The notes: generated by a model not told the origin, from the sequence alone. A stretch of 64,000 nucleotides of DNA from CAYPCH01 sp964409165 (GCA_964409165.1 CAYPCH010000002.1:1-64000); one strand, 5' to 3'. Shown: positions 42,888 to 52,204, numbered from the stretch's first letter. Made by a program: numbers and translations.

Positions 42888-43901
42888 TTATATTGTTCTG
42901 CCAACAGCCTTTGCTACTGCATCAAGTTCTTTCATCAATTGAGCAAACTTTGAAGGCATCAATGATTGTTGTCCATCACAAAGCGCAGCATTAGGTTCAC
43001 CGTGAACCTCAATTATCAAGCCATCTGCACCAGTTGCAATTGCTCCTTTTGATAAAGCACCAACATACTTCCATGTGCCTGTTGCATGACTTGGGTCGAC
43101 AATTATGGGAAGATGTGAATTTTCTTTAATGACAGGTATTGCACTGATATCAATTGTATTTCTGGTAGCAGTTTCAAAAGTTCTTATTCCTCTTTCACAA
43201 AGGATTATATCGCGGTTTCCTTCAGCTATTATATATTCTGCCGCCATTAACCATTCTTCAATAGTTGCAGACATTCCTCTTTTTAACAGTACAGGCTTGT
43301 TACAGATTCCAACTTCTTTCAAAAGCCTGAAATTTTGCATATTTCTTGCTCCAATCTGGATTATATCGGCATATGAAGCAACCAGTTCTACGTCTCTAGT
43401 ATCGATAACTTCCGTAACAAGCTTTAATCCTGTTACCTCCCTGGCTGACGCCATTATCTTAAGACCATCCTCTTCTAGTCCCTGAAAAGCATACGGTGAA
43501 GTACGCGGCTTAAAAGCCCCCCCACGAAGTATTTTTGCTCCTGCTTCCTTTACCTTGATAGCAGTGCTCACATAAGATTCCTCGTTTTCAATCGCACATG
43601 GACCTGCCATTATGATTAATTCCTTACCCCCAATACTAACATCACCAACTTTAACAATGGTAGGAACCTGCTTCAATTCGCTCCCGGCGAGCTTATAGGG
43701 TTTCATTATTGGTACCAGGCTTTCAACTCCCGGCATGGTAGAAATTGAATGCGTATTAAGCAATCTTTTGTCCCCTATTGCACCTATAACTGTCTTGATT
43801 TCACCAAATATGGGATGGGTTCTAAAGCCCAACTCTGAAAGTTTCTTTTGTACATTATCAATTTGTTCCGTTGTTGCGCTCTGACTCATAACAATAATCA
43901 T
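42888..43901 (-). CDS. aroF: 3-deoxy-7-phosphoheptulonate synthase (DAHP synthase)
   Basis: 337 residues from the ATG at 43901, which follows GGAGG by eight bases; longer starts have no such site. Type I-beta (AroQ/KDO8P-like) enzyme with an N-terminal ferredoxin-like ACT-type regulatory domain (about 1-65, MIIVMSQSATTEQIDNVQKK) and the TIM-barrel catalytic domain (IMAGPCAIE, GGAFKPRTSPYAFQGL, LCERGIRTFE, VDPSHATGTW). It condenses PEP and erythrose 4-phosphate, the first step to aromatic amino acids. A T-box leader lies directly upstream; aroC and aroK are nearby. Confidence 0.96.
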   Translation of the reverse strand: MIIVMSQSATTEQIDNVQKKLSELGFRTHPIFGEIKTVIGAIGDKRLLNTHSISTMPGVESLVPIMKPYKLAGSELKQVPTIVKVGDVSIGGKELIIMAGPCAIENEESYVSTAIKVKEAGAKILRGGAFKPRTSPYAFQGLEEDGLKIMASAREVTGLKLVTEVIDTRDVELVASYADIIQIGARNMQNFRLLKEVGICNKPVLLKRGMSATIEEWLMAAEYIIAEGNRDIILCERGIRTFETATRNTIDISAIPVIKENSHLPIIVDPSHATGTWKYVGALSKGAIATGADGLIIEVHGEPNAALCDGQQSLMPSKFAQLMKELDAVAKAVGRTI

Positions 43902-44009
43902 AATAACAACCTCCATGATATTATTTGTAAAATTCAATATAAACCTCGTATCTGTTGATGGTAACACTGTTTATTTGTATTTTTTACTTCGCCCATTTCA
44001 TTCCAAAAA

Positions 44010-44280
44010 GCCAAATAAAAAAAACCTTCATCCCTAACTAAGGGACGAGGATTGTTATCCACGCGGTACCACCCAAATTGGCTAATGCCCAACTTATCAA
44101 TGTACGGGAACAATAATGTCCGATACATTCTTTCTAATAACGGTGAAAGCTCCGGTTCAGCCTACTTAAACATATAGCTTTTCAACTGACAGCTCAAAGG
44201 GGAACTTCGGTTGTATACCTTTTACCGGGCTTTCACCCTCCCCGGCTCGCTTAAAAAGTATAATACTACTTACTTTCCCT
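44010..44280 (-). promoter_or_regulatory. T-box riboswitch upstream of aroF (probable tyrosine specifier)
   Basis: The T-box core GGGTGGTACCGCG lies at 44062-44074 (minus strand), followed by a terminator hairpin (CCTCGTCCCTTAG...AGGGATGAAGG) and an eight-T run to about 44015. The stem I base pairs GGGAA with TTCCC. In the specifier bulge the sequence ...GGTA-TAC-A... fits a UAC (Tyr) codon followed by the usual A. The codon assignment is inferred from one hand-drawn fold. A TATGAT at 44281-44286 may be the -10 box. Confidence 0.88.
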
Positions 44281-44298
44281 TATCATAGCTTTTAAATG

Positions 44299-44340
44299 TT
44301 TTGAACGCGATAAAGATTTTTAAATCGCATTTCAATTTTA
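44299..44340 (-). repeat. 47-bp dispersed repeat, copy c
   Basis: On the minus strand it reads AAATTGAAATGCGATTTAAA, then AATCTTTATCGCGTTCAAAA. It matches the copies at 47337-47383, 48406-48452, 58389-58436 and 59901-59949. The hairpin arms GCGAT/ATCGC here correspond to GCAAT/ATTGC in copy b. Confidence 0.6.
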
Positions 44341-44571
44341 TTAGATTTTACCATGTTGATACATATTAGTCAAGATGTAAGCTAAATATTTTTTTGGAAA
44401 ATATTTAAACTAATATTGAAAATACGCTTAAAAAGAATAGGAATATGTGTTATAATATTAATAGTAATTCCTTCTAAGCACCATAAGCAGATTCAAAATG
44501 TTTTTTCTTTTCACACATCTCGTTCCTTCTTTGAACCAACATTATTTTAATATCTTTTGGGGGATGATTCA

Positions 44572-45228
44572 ATGAATTTTAAGATCGGTGAAGTTGTCAC
44601 TCTAAATCACTATTCCGGAAAGAAAATCAATAAGGGCATCGTAATAAACACTCACAACGACATTCTTACAATAAAACCTGAACGAGATTTTCTTATATTT
44701 AATTACTTTGATAACGACCCAATAGTAATAGGTCATGAAGATGAAAATGTTATAACAGTATGTGAAAGTATTATTAATTTAATTAACTATAATGATAATA
44801 CTTTTACATCCGAGATCAGAAATATGGAATCTCTTGTTAACAGAAGGATAACCCAGAGATTTCCTGTTTCGTTGTTTGCCTACATATATCATGATAACAT
44901 CAAAAACTTTGCTTACATAAGAAATTTAAGCCTTAATGGACTTTCACTGTGTACAAAACAGGTTTTTGAAAAAGGTAGAATATTAAAAATAAATACCAGC
45001 ATAGAGGATAAAGCTATAAGCATTGATGCAAAAGTTTTATGGAGTAAAGAAAGCACTCATGGTTTTGAATACGGTTTTGAATACACTAATGTCAAAGAGG
45101 ATTTCTTAAAAGGAATTGAGCACTGTATACTTTTATTGAAAAACGACCATGAAAGTGCAATTGGTCAGCTGAAATATGAATTTGAATCACTAAAAAGGGT
45201 CTTGACCAGAAAAATTAATATGAATTAG
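44572..45228 (+). CDS. PilZ-domain c-di-GMP receptor
   Basis: 218 residues from the ATG at 44572, behind GGGGGA. An N-terminal YcgR-like region (about 1-95) precedes a PilZ domain: RRITQRFPVSLFAYIYH supplies the RxxxR arm and NLSLNGLSLC the (D/N)xSxxG motif, ending with VLWSKE and FEYGFEYTN. It is predicted to bind c-di-GMP and slow motility or alter surface traits. It stands alone, with a terminator after it. The GGDEF gene is 1.8 kb upstream. Confidence 0.9.
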   Translation: MNFKIGEVVTLNHYSGKKINKGIVINTHNDILTIKPERDFLIFNYFDNDPIVIGHEDENVITVCESIINLINYNDNTFTSEIRNMESLVNRRITQRFPVSLFAYIYHDNIKNFAYIRNLSLNGLSLCTKQVFEKGRILKINTSIEDKAISIDAKVLWSKESTHGFEYGFEYTNVKEDFLKGIEHCILLLKNDHESAIGQLKYEFESLKRVLTRKINMN

Positions 45229-45292
45229 TGCATATTCACTTTTGTTATCTTGTTTTAGACGTTTTGCATCTTTGATACCACCCCAATGCCTG

Positions 45293-45327
45293 AAAAATTG
45301 AGTACTCGTTAAGGGTACTCAATTTTT
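45293..45327. terminator. AATTGAGTAC-type terminator between PilZ gene and aroC
   Basis: AAAAATTGAGTAC (45293-45305) pairs with GTACTCAATTTTT (45315-45327). Similar hairpins end other genes at 53247-53288 and 60977-61010. Confidence 0.75.
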
Positions 45328-45365
45328 GGCTCTGTGGTGTCCCACAACTTTCACATAAACTTGTA

Positions 45366-46547
45366 TTATAATTCATCCCATCTTTCTTCTATAGCACTTG
45401 CTACGGCTCTATAGCCTTTAGCAATATATATGGCATCTAATAGCGCAATTCTTACCATTGCTTCACACACAGGGTAAATTCTCGCACATATCGAAGGGTC
45501 ATTACGTGTGTCAAACGAAACTTTAACATTCTTTCGTTGATACATATTTACTGTATCCTGCACAATAGAAATTGTTGGAGTCGGCTTTACAGCAACCCTT
45601 ATTCTGATTTCTTCCCCATTGGATATTCCGCCGAGGATGCCTCCTGCTCTGTTGGTTTTAAATCTGACTCTGCCAGAAGATTCGTCATAATAAGGAGTAT
45701 CATTGAATTCTGAACCTTTCATTCTTGCACTCTCAAATCCTTGACCAAATTCTATTCCTTTAATTGCTCCTATGGACATTATTGCATGAGACAGTGTAGC
45801 CTGCAATTTATCAAATACCGGTTCGCCCAAACCTGCCGGAACACCTGAAGCAATTATCTCAACAATTCCGCCGCTGGAATCCCCTTCTGCTTTTATTTTT
45901 AACAACTCATCCATCATTTCGTTTGCTTTATCAAGGTCAGGACAGTTAATTTCGTTTTTCCGGTAATTTGCTTTTGCTGTTTCATATGATATTTCTCTTG
46001 CTTTTATCCCGTGAATTTCGGTAGTAAAAGCAATAACATCTATCCCCATTGTATCCAAAACTGCCTTGGCGACTGCGCCCCCAGCAACTCTTGAAACCGT
46101 CTCCCTCCCTGATGCACGTCCAGCACCAATATTGTCAGCAAACTGACCGTACTTTTTAAAGAAGGTATAGCCGGCCTGTCCCGGACGCACAACCTCTTTG
46201 TAACTTTTATGCTTGTTCAAGTGTTCATCCTCTATTACTCCATTGGGAATAATCATACCAACCGGAGCACCGGTTGTGATATCGTCCTCCATTACACCTG
46301 AAAAAATATAGACTTTGTCCCTCTCTTTTCTTGGAGTATCAAGTTCCGATTTTCCCGGTCTTCTTTTATCAAGCTCCTGTTGAATAAAATCAGCAGAAAG
46401 CTTTACACCCGGGGGAACTCCGTCAACTATAGCCATTAATCCCCCATATAATTCTTTTGGTATGTCAAGGTTCTTTCTGAAACCGCCTGCATAGGATTCT
46501 CCGCATGTTGTTATTTTAAATATCCTCCCAAATGTGTTTCCTACCAT
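45366..46547 (-). CDS. aroC: Chorismate synthase
   Basis: 393 residues. Family signatures: GESYAGGFRKNLDIPKELYG near the start (histidine of GESHG replaced by Tyr), GRASGRETVSRVAGGAVAKA, and RAGGILGGISNGEEIRIRVA. It converts EPSP to chorismate with reduced FMN. Of note, the first signature has Tyr where most enzymes have the catalytic His (GESH); the second conserved His region is also altered. AroC of this longer, Clostridium-type branch may tolerate this, but activity should not be assumed. aroK follows upstream on the same strand, 45 bp away. Confidence 0.93.
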   Translation of the reverse strand: MVGNTFGRIFKITTCGESYAGGFRKNLDIPKELYGGLMAIVDGVPPGVKLSADFIQQELDKRRPGKSELDTPRKERDKVYIFSGVMEDDITTGAPVGMIIPNGVIEDEHLNKHKSYKEVVRPGQAGYTFFKKYGQFADNIGAGRASGRETVSRVAGGAVAKAVLDTMGIDVIAFTTEIHGIKAREISYETAKANYRKNEINCPDLDKANEMMDELLKIKAEGDSSGGIVEIIASGVPAGLGEPVFDKLQATLSHAIMSIGAIKGIEFGQGFESARMKGSEFNDTPYYDESSGRVRFKTNRAGGILGGISNGEEIRIRVAVKPTPTISIVQDTVNMYQRKNVKVSFDTRNDPSICARIYPVCEAMVRIALLDAIYIAKGYRAVASAIEERWDEL

Positions 46548-46591
46548 TCTACCACCATCTCCTTCACAAAAGTTATTGCAATAAAAGCATT

Positions 46592-47095
46592 TTACAATAA
46601 TTGCTTTAAAATTGTTTCTATTTCACCAATCAGCGTTCCAGCATTCTTTGCTGTACAATCTACAGATATGTCTGCATATTTTTCATAAAGAGGCACTCTC
46701 TCCCTGTACAGATCCTCTAAGGATTGCTCTTCACTTCTTGCAAATCTGCGACCTTCAGCTACTCTTTTTTCTATATCTTCAAAACTCGTTTTCAGGTAAA
46801 CAACTACTCCGATGTTCTTAAGATGCTTCATTGCACCTTCATTATATACCACACTTCCACCTGTAGATATAACAGAATTTTCTGTGACAATATTCAAAAT
46901 AGCGGCTTCCTGAATCTCCAAAAACCTTTTAAGACCGTCATTATTAACAATTTCTCTAAGAGGTCTTTTTTCCTTATCGAGAATTATCTTATCCGTATCA
47001 ATAAATTTCTTGCCAAGATTTTCAGAAAGTGACTCACCTATTGTACTCTTCCCTGCGCTTGGCATCCCAATTAGAACTATATTTGTCTTTTCCAT
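46592..47095 (-). CDS. aroK: Shikimate kinase
   Basis: About 167 residues from the ATG at 47095; another ATG two codons earlier (47101) is possible. Walker A GMPSAGKST, shikimate-binding DTDKIILDKE, GGSVVYNEGAM and the lid RRFARSEEQ. It phosphorylates shikimate with ATP. It is the first gene of a two-gene unit with aroC; upstream is the large hairpin at 47146-47211, which may regulate both. Confidence 0.93.
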   Translation of the reverse strand: MEKTNIVLIGMPSAGKSTIGESLSENLGKKFIDTDKIILDKEKRPLREIVNNDGLKRFLEIQEAAILNIVTENSVISTGGSVVYNEGAMKHLKNIGVVVYLKTSFEDIEKRVAEGRRFARSEEQSLEDLYRERVPLYEKYADISVDCTAKNAGTLIGEIETILKQLL

Positions 47096-47145
47096 TAGCA
47101 TATACCTCACTGTAAGCATTAACATTATTGGAATAGTAAAAATAA

Positions 47146-47211
47146 ACTTCCAATGATATTTTTGCACAAACAGATTGTTTGTGCAAAAATATCACACTAA
47201 AAATTGGAAGT
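47146..47211 (-). promoter_or_regulatory. Long hairpin upstream of aroK
   Basis: GATATTTTTGCACAAAC (47155-47171) is perfectly inverted at 47177-47193 around a five-base loop. The outer ACTTCCAAT (47146-47154) pairs with ATTGGAAGT (47203-47211). It has no U-run on the minus side, so it looks more like an operator or leader structure than a terminator. Confidence 0.5.
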
Positions 47212-47336
47212 AATGTTTCTAATTCCTCACTATATGTATTATACACATAATTCATGTAAGCTCCAACAAAAAATAATATTTTATGAATCTCTTAATTATT
47301 GTCTATATAATGAGATTTGTAGTATAATTTAATATT

Positions 47337-47383
47337 GGAAATTGAAGTGCAATATTAAAGCTTTATCGCATTTTTATATAGAA
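47337..47383 (+). repeat. 47-bp dispersed repeat, copy a
   Basis: GGAAATTGAAGTGCAATATT, then AAAGCTTTATCGCATTTTTA. It lies 43 bp before the LCP gene start and may contain its promoter region. Confidence 0.6.
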
Positions 47384-47425
47384 TTGAAATTACTGTATTT
47401 ATATTATATTAATTGGGAGGCAAAC

Positions 47426-48361
47426 ATGAATTTTAGAAAATTTTATCTTATTGTATGTTCACTCTTGTCTGTCTTTATGTTTTTTATGGGCATATTGGCT
47501 CTTTTATATATATCTTTTTCAAGTGAAGAGACCATAAACACCAATAATTCAGCTAATGGTGCCTTAATTCATGAAATTTTAATTCCCTACAAACAAATTA
47601 CCCAGAATATAAACATACTGCTCTTATGTGGGGACGTTGTAAATAGCAACACCGACACTATAATGCTTGTTAATTTTAACCCCTCAAGTGCAAAAGTACG
47701 CATTCTTTCTATTCCACGGGATACAAAGGTGCTTTTAGGAGGTAAAACGGCAAAAATAAATGCAGCATATCCAAAAGGCGGCGGAGAACTTGCTGTTCAA
47801 ACTGTTGAAGACCTGCTTGGAGTTGAAGTTAATCATTATGTATTCATAAATACATCTGTATTTAGAAATGTAATTGATAAATTAGGCGGAGTCGATTATT
47901 ATATCCCTGTGAATATGGATTACGATGACCCTTTGCAAAACCTTCATATCCACTTCAAGAAAGGCAATTATCATTTTACAGGCATCGATGCGGAAAAGTT
48001 TATGAGATACAGACAGAACAACAATAGTTCTGTAAACAAATACTATGACGGAAGTGACCTGAAAAGAATTGATGCACAGCAAAACTTTATAAAAGAAGTC
48101 GTTAGGCAGAAGGCAAATGTTTTATATATTGCCAAAATTGGTGAAATCCTGGACGTTGTTTTTAACAGCATAGATACGGATATGAATATAAACAACATAA
48201 TGAAATTGTCATCTAATATCGGTAAGATTAATGCGGACGAAATAGAGTCTTTTAAACTGCCCGGAGAGTCGCTGTATGATACTGCATGGTATTATATTAT
48301 GGATAAAAATGAAGCTCAAGAAATAACTGATACTTCCTTTGGTTCTAAAAAAAATGAATAA
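47426..48361 (+). CDS. LytR-CpsA-Psr (LCP) family glycopolymer transferase
   Basis: 311 residues from the ATG at 47426, behind GGGAGG. One N-terminal membrane helix, then the LCP domain with NTDTIMLVNFNPSSAKVRIL, SIPRDTKVLL, NAAYPKGGGELAVQTVEDLL and the FMRYRQ basic motif. LCP proteins attach teichoic acids, capsule or other glycopolymers to peptidoglycan at the cell surface. The gene is flanked on both sides by copies of a 47-bp repeat. Confidence 0.93.
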   Translation: MNFRKFYLIVCSLLSVFMFFMGILALLYISFSSEETINTNNSANGALIHEILIPYKQITQNINILLLCGDVVNSNTDTIMLVNFNPSSAKVRILSIPRDTKVLLGGKTAKINAAYPKGGGELAVQTVEDLLGVEVNHYVFINTSVFRNVIDKLGGVDYYIPVNMDYDDPLQNLHIHFKKGNYHFTGIDAEKFMRYRQNNNSSVNKYYDGSDLKRIDAQQNFIKEVVRQKANVLYIAKIGEILDVVFNSIDTDMNINNIMKLSSNIGKINADEIESFKLPGESLYDTAWYYIMDKNEAQEITDTSFGSKKNE

Positions 48362-48405
48362 CATGTATAGGAAATCAGTTGCATTTCGAGTCCAAATTAA
48401 TCACC

Positions 48406-48452
48406 AAGGAAATTGAAGTGCAATATAAAATCTTTATTGCATTCAATATAAA
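48406..48452 (+). repeat. 47-bp dispersed repeat, copy b
   Basis: AAGGAAATTGAAGTGCAATA, then TAAAATCTTTATTGCATTCA. The arms TGCAATA/TATTGCA form a hairpin. It lies between the convergent LCP and M18 genes. Confidence 0.6.
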
Positions 48453-48466
48453 TGTTGGGATTTAAG

Positions 48467-49894
48467 CTACTTTAAAAACTTATTGTACGCTTTAAAGGCC
48501 ATATATATATCGGACTTGCTTGTTATTTCAAAAGGAGAGTGCATTGATAAAACTGCAACACCACAGTCTATAACATCCACACCCATATTGGCAATATATT
48601 GGGCTATTGTGCCTCCGCCTCCTTGGTCTACCTTTCCCAATTCAGCAGTTTGCCATATTATATTATTGTCATTGAAGAGCTTTCTTACTTCACCGAAAAA
48701 TTCTGCATTTGCATCACTTGCACCAACTTTTCCTCTCACGCCTGTGTATTTTTGCAATACAACTCCTTTACCGATATAGGATGAATTCATTTTATCGTAC
48801 ACACTTTCAAAGTTCGGGTCTATTGCCGCATTTACGTCGGCAGAAAGCATCTTCGAATGTTCAAGGCATCTTCTTAGAAGTATGTCAGTGTATTTTTCAG
48901 TGCTAAGATTTATCAGATCCGCAATGAAATTTTCCAAAAAACTCGATTGCGCTCCTGTGTTTCCTACGCTTCCTATCTCTTCTTTATCCGACAGTACACA
49001 GACAGCAGTCTTTTCAATATTATCAAGCTGTATTATAGACTCCAATGCAGTATAAGCACAAACTCTGTCATCCTGTCCGTAAGCTCCCACCATACTTCTG
49101 TCAAATCCAACATCAGAGGCCTTGAATGCTGGAACAAATGAAAGCTCGGCGGATATAAAATCCTCTTCAATTATTCCGTACTTATCATATAAAAGCTTTA
49201 ATGTATTAATCTTGACTTTTTCCTTTACCTTTTCATCTTTTAAAGGTATGGAGCCAAATAAAATATTAAGTCCTTCTCCGACAATTGCTTCACTCATCTT
49301 TTTTTGCATCTGCTCTGCTGCTAAATGTGGCAGTAAATCGGTTATTGTAAATACAGGATCATTTTCGTCTTCGCCTATAGATATATTTAATGAACTACCA
49401 TCCTTCTTGATAATAACACCGTGTACAGAAAGAGGTATGGTCACCCATTGATATTTCTTTATACCTCCGTAATAGTGGGTTTTCATAAACACCATATCAT
49501 TCATCTCGTACATGGGATTGGGTTTGAGGTCAATCCTTGGTGAATCTATATGAGCGCCTACAAGATTTATTCCCTCCTGAACAGGTTTTGAACCTACAAT
49601 CCCTAAAACAATAGTTTTACCTTTGTTTATCCTGTACACCTTTGCTCCGGGAACCAGTCTATTATTGTCTTTTATTATTGTGTCAATGTTTACGAATCCT
49701 TTTTCTTTTATAACTGTTTCTGTCTCCCTTACAAACTCTCTTTCAGTTTTTGAAGCATCCAAAAAACTCTTGTATTTTTCACAAAACAAAAAAACATTTT
49801 TTGTTTCCTCTTCGCTTATATTTTCCCAAGAATTAAGACTTTTATAAGACAGCTTTTCTGAAAGTTTCTGACCAATAGTTTTGTTTTCACTCAT
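48467..49894 (-). CDS. M18 aminopeptidase
   Basis: 475 residues from the ATG at 49894, behind GGGAGG; a longer upstream reading (to 50065) is hydrophobic repeat sequence and unlikely. Metal-site motifs GAHIDSPRIDLKP, SDKEEIGSVGNTGA and MHSPFEITSKSD mark the M18 (aspartyl aminopeptidase) family. A cytoplasmic zinc enzyme that removes N-terminal acidic or neutral residues from peptides. Directly upstream (50030-50090) is an imperfect 12-bp TATTTGTATCTT repeat. Confidence 0.93.
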   Translation of the reverse strand: MSENKTIGQKLSEKLSYKSLNSWENISEEETKNVFLFCEKYKSFLDASKTEREFVRETETVIKEKGFVNIDTIIKDNNRLVPGAKVYRINKGKTIVLGIVGSKPVQEGINLVGAHIDSPRIDLKPNPMYEMNDMVFMKTHYYGGIKKYQWVTIPLSVHGVIIKKDGSSLNISIGEDENDPVFTITDLLPHLAAEQMQKKMSEAIVGEGLNILFGSIPLKDEKVKEKVKINTLKLLYDKYGIIEEDFISAELSFVPAFKASDVGFDRSMVGAYGQDDRVCAYTALESIIQLDNIEKTAVCVLSDKEEIGSVGNTGAQSSFLENFIADLINLSTEKYTDILLRRCLEHSKMLSADVNAAIDPNFESVYDKMNSSYIGKGVVLQKYTGVRGKVGASDANAEFFGEVRKLFNDNNIIWQTAELGKVDQGGGGTIAQYIANMGVDVIDCGVAVLSMHSPFEITSKSDIYMAFKAYNKFLK

Positions 49895-50091
49895 TTGTGT
49901 TATCCTCCCATAATAAGGAACCTTTATTATTTTTAAAATATTAATATAGTTTATTAGACTATTATACACCAATATACAAATAAAAAACAAACAAACAAAG
50001 ATAAAGAACATTAACATAATATTCTGTATCTCTATTTGTATCTTTATTTGTATCTTTATTTGCATTGTTATTTGTATCTTTATTCTTATTC

Positions 50092-51591
50092 TTATTCCTT
50101 AAATGTATTTACCAGCTCTTCTTGCATTATATCAAGACTTCCCATCATATCCAAAAGTTTTTCCACAACTACCGGATCAAATTGAGTTCCCGAATGTGTC
50201 TTGAATTGTTCCATGGCATCTTTCAGCTTTAGTTTTGACCTGTATTTTCTGTCGGTAGTCATTGCGTCAAATGCATCTGCTACTGATAATATTCTTGCAA
50301 GAAGAGGTATTTCCTCTCCTTTAAGACCTTCAGGGTAACCGTTTCCATCATATCTTTCATGATGGTATTTAACAATAGGCACAACGTCTTTAAACATTGA
50401 AATTGCCGAAAGTATATATGAGCCTCTCAATGGATGCTTTTTTATCTCTTCATACTCGTTAAAGCTTAGCTTATCCGTTTTAAACAAAATATCGTCAGCA
50501 GTTCCGATTTTCCCAATATCATGGAAAATCCCACCGACTTTTAAAAACTCCTTTTCCTCTTCCGACAGACCAAATGCCTCTCCAAGTTTGACTGCATAAT
50601 AAGAGACACGATCCGAATGCCCTCTTGTATAAATGTCTTTTGCATCTACAGTAAGACGTAAAGCCTCAATAGTATCCATGTATCTTGTTTTAAGCTCCTT
50701 GTAAGTCCTGTCAAGTTCATCTTTTTTCATGTTTATCAGTGAATGCAGAAAAGCATTATTTATGGAGGATGCGGCCTGTATAGAATATATTTCTAACAAT
50801 CTTAATCCTTCATCAAATTTACTGCTTTCAACATACAAAACACCTATACTTTTGCAAGATTCATTAAGAATCGGAAGAATAACTCCATGCTCAAGAATTA
50901 TTACTTTTTTTGTTTCTCTCGACTGTCCTATCTGCTCCATTAATAAGGGGTTCAGCATCATTACAAGTGAATCGACAGAAATGGCATACTCTCCTATACC
51001 CTTGAATATTATTTCTTTTTGGGAACTGTTACAGTCATCAACAAGTATAAATGCATTTTTACTGTTGACAAGAGGCATTAATCCTTCTAGAATTTCCTCT
51101 AAAATAATGTTTATCGGTTGTAGTTGATATATTTTTGGTACAGTCTTCAGTATTCTGTTAAGACCGTCTTTAAACTGTTTTATTGTCCTTAGTTGTAAAA
51201 TTGACTTAATTCCCGATTCGACTAAAAGGATTAATTGATCAAACCTGTCTCCTTTTTCACAGTATCCCTGTATATCAAGCTCTCTTATTGTTTCAAGGGG
51301 CGGTGCCAAATCCTTATGTCCTGTAAGAAGTAATATGTAAATATCATTATTGAACTCTCTGATCTTTGCAACAACTTCATCTCCATGTATAGGAGTCATA
51401 ATATAATCCAGTATAAGCATATCATACTTTTCCACTTTCAGTCGCTCGACAGCTTCAAGAGGGTTTGATATACCCATACAATAATAACCGTTTCTTTTGA
51501 GCATTACCTCTAATGAATTTATAATCCCCTGCTCATCATCCACTACAAGTATCTTGTAATCATTCGAAACATCCTCATAACGCCTTCTCAT
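50092..51591 (-). CDS. Response regulator with HD-GYP domain
   Basis: 499 residues from the ATG at 51591, behind GGAGGAGG. A receiver domain (about 10-130: ILVVDDEQGI, phospho-acceptor in DMLILDYIMTP, TGHKD), a central GAF-like region (about 160-300), and a C-terminal HD-GYP domain (about 325-490: GHSDRVSYYAVKLG, HDIGKIG, HPLRG, YHHERYDGNGYPEGLKG). The motif set is complete, so it should degrade c-di-GMP. No histidine kinase gene lies beside it. Confidence 0.94.
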   Translation of the reverse strand: MRRRYEDVSNDYKILVVDDEQGIINSLEVMLKRNGYYCMGISNPLEAVERLKVEKYDMLILDYIMTPIHGDEVVAKIREFNNDIYILLLTGHKDLAPPLETIRELDIQGYCEKGDRFDQLILLVESGIKSILQLRTIKQFKDGLNRILKTVPKIYQLQPINIILEEILEGLMPLVNSKNAFILVDDCNSSQKEIIFKGIGEYAISVDSLVMMLNPLLMEQIGQSRETKKVIILEHGVILPILNESCKSIGVLYVESSKFDEGLRLLEIYSIQAASSINNAFLHSLINMKKDELDRTYKELKTRYMDTIEALRLTVDAKDIYTRGHSDRVSYYAVKLGEAFGLSEEEKEFLKVGGIFHDIGKIGTADDILFKTDKLSFNEYEEIKKHPLRGSYILSAISMFKDVVPIVKYHHERYDGNGYPEGLKGEEIPLLARILSVADAFDAMTTDRKYRSKLKLKDAMEQFKTHSGTQFDPVVVEKLLDMMGSLDIMQEELVNTFKE

Positions 51592-51902
51592 TAAAAATCC
51601 TCCTCCGTGAGGTTTATTATATAAAATTAGTGTCATCAAAAGAGGCAAAATCTTACATGGATTTCACTAAAACTTTAGCAATGTAAATTTGTGTGGACAT
51701 TTACTGTGTTAAGAGAATTTGTTTATGTATCTTTCTTATGTTATTTCAGCAAGTGTGAATTTTCCGGGAAGAGCAAGGAGTAAATGCCTCTTGTGTCAGG
51801 ACCACTATAGAAAGGAAAACTCCTTTTCATTAAGCAAAATAAAATTATTGTTATAAATTGGAAAACTTTACATTAAAAAAATTGAAAAATTAATCGAAGA
51901 AT
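51592..51902. other. Intergenic region left of the assembly gap
   Basis: Contains a partial GACCTCTT-family repeat (51632-51650). No open frame or riboswitch was recognised. TCGAAGAAT just before the N run resembles the AAGAATCAACT repeats after it. Confidence 0.4.
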
Positions 51903-52002
51903 NNNNNNNNNNNNNNNNNNNNNNNNNNNNNNNNNNNNNNNNNNNNNNNNNNNNNNNNNNNNNNNNNNNNNNNNNNNNNNNNNNNNNNNNNNNNNNNNNN
52001 NN
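51903..52002. other. Assembly gap (100 N)
   Basis: Exactly 100 N, the usual placeholder for a gap of unknown size. The right edge (52003-52032) consists of 12-bp AAGAATCAACTR repeats, so the gap probably results from a tandem array that failed to assemble. Confidence 0.95.
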
Positions 52003-52204
52003 AAGAATCAACTAAAGAATCAACTGAAGAAATACCTATATATAATTTTACATAATCTTTTCAATATATGCAATAGTACTATTTTAGTAATTTAGTCTTA
52101 TTTTTTTTTAGTACTATTTGCATATTTTAATACACCGCCATAAATCTCCTTCTTTCCTCTCTTGACTAATTGATTCATATGCTCTATAAATAAGTATATA
52201 ACTG

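Noticed and set aside
43934..44128. Short minus-strand open frame upstream of aroF
   Set aside because: It lies inside the T-box leader; the sequence is explained by the riboswitch.
51700..51860. c-di-GMP riboswitch upstream of the HD-GYP gene
   Set aside because: The conserved GEMM core and tetraloop features could not be found on either strand.
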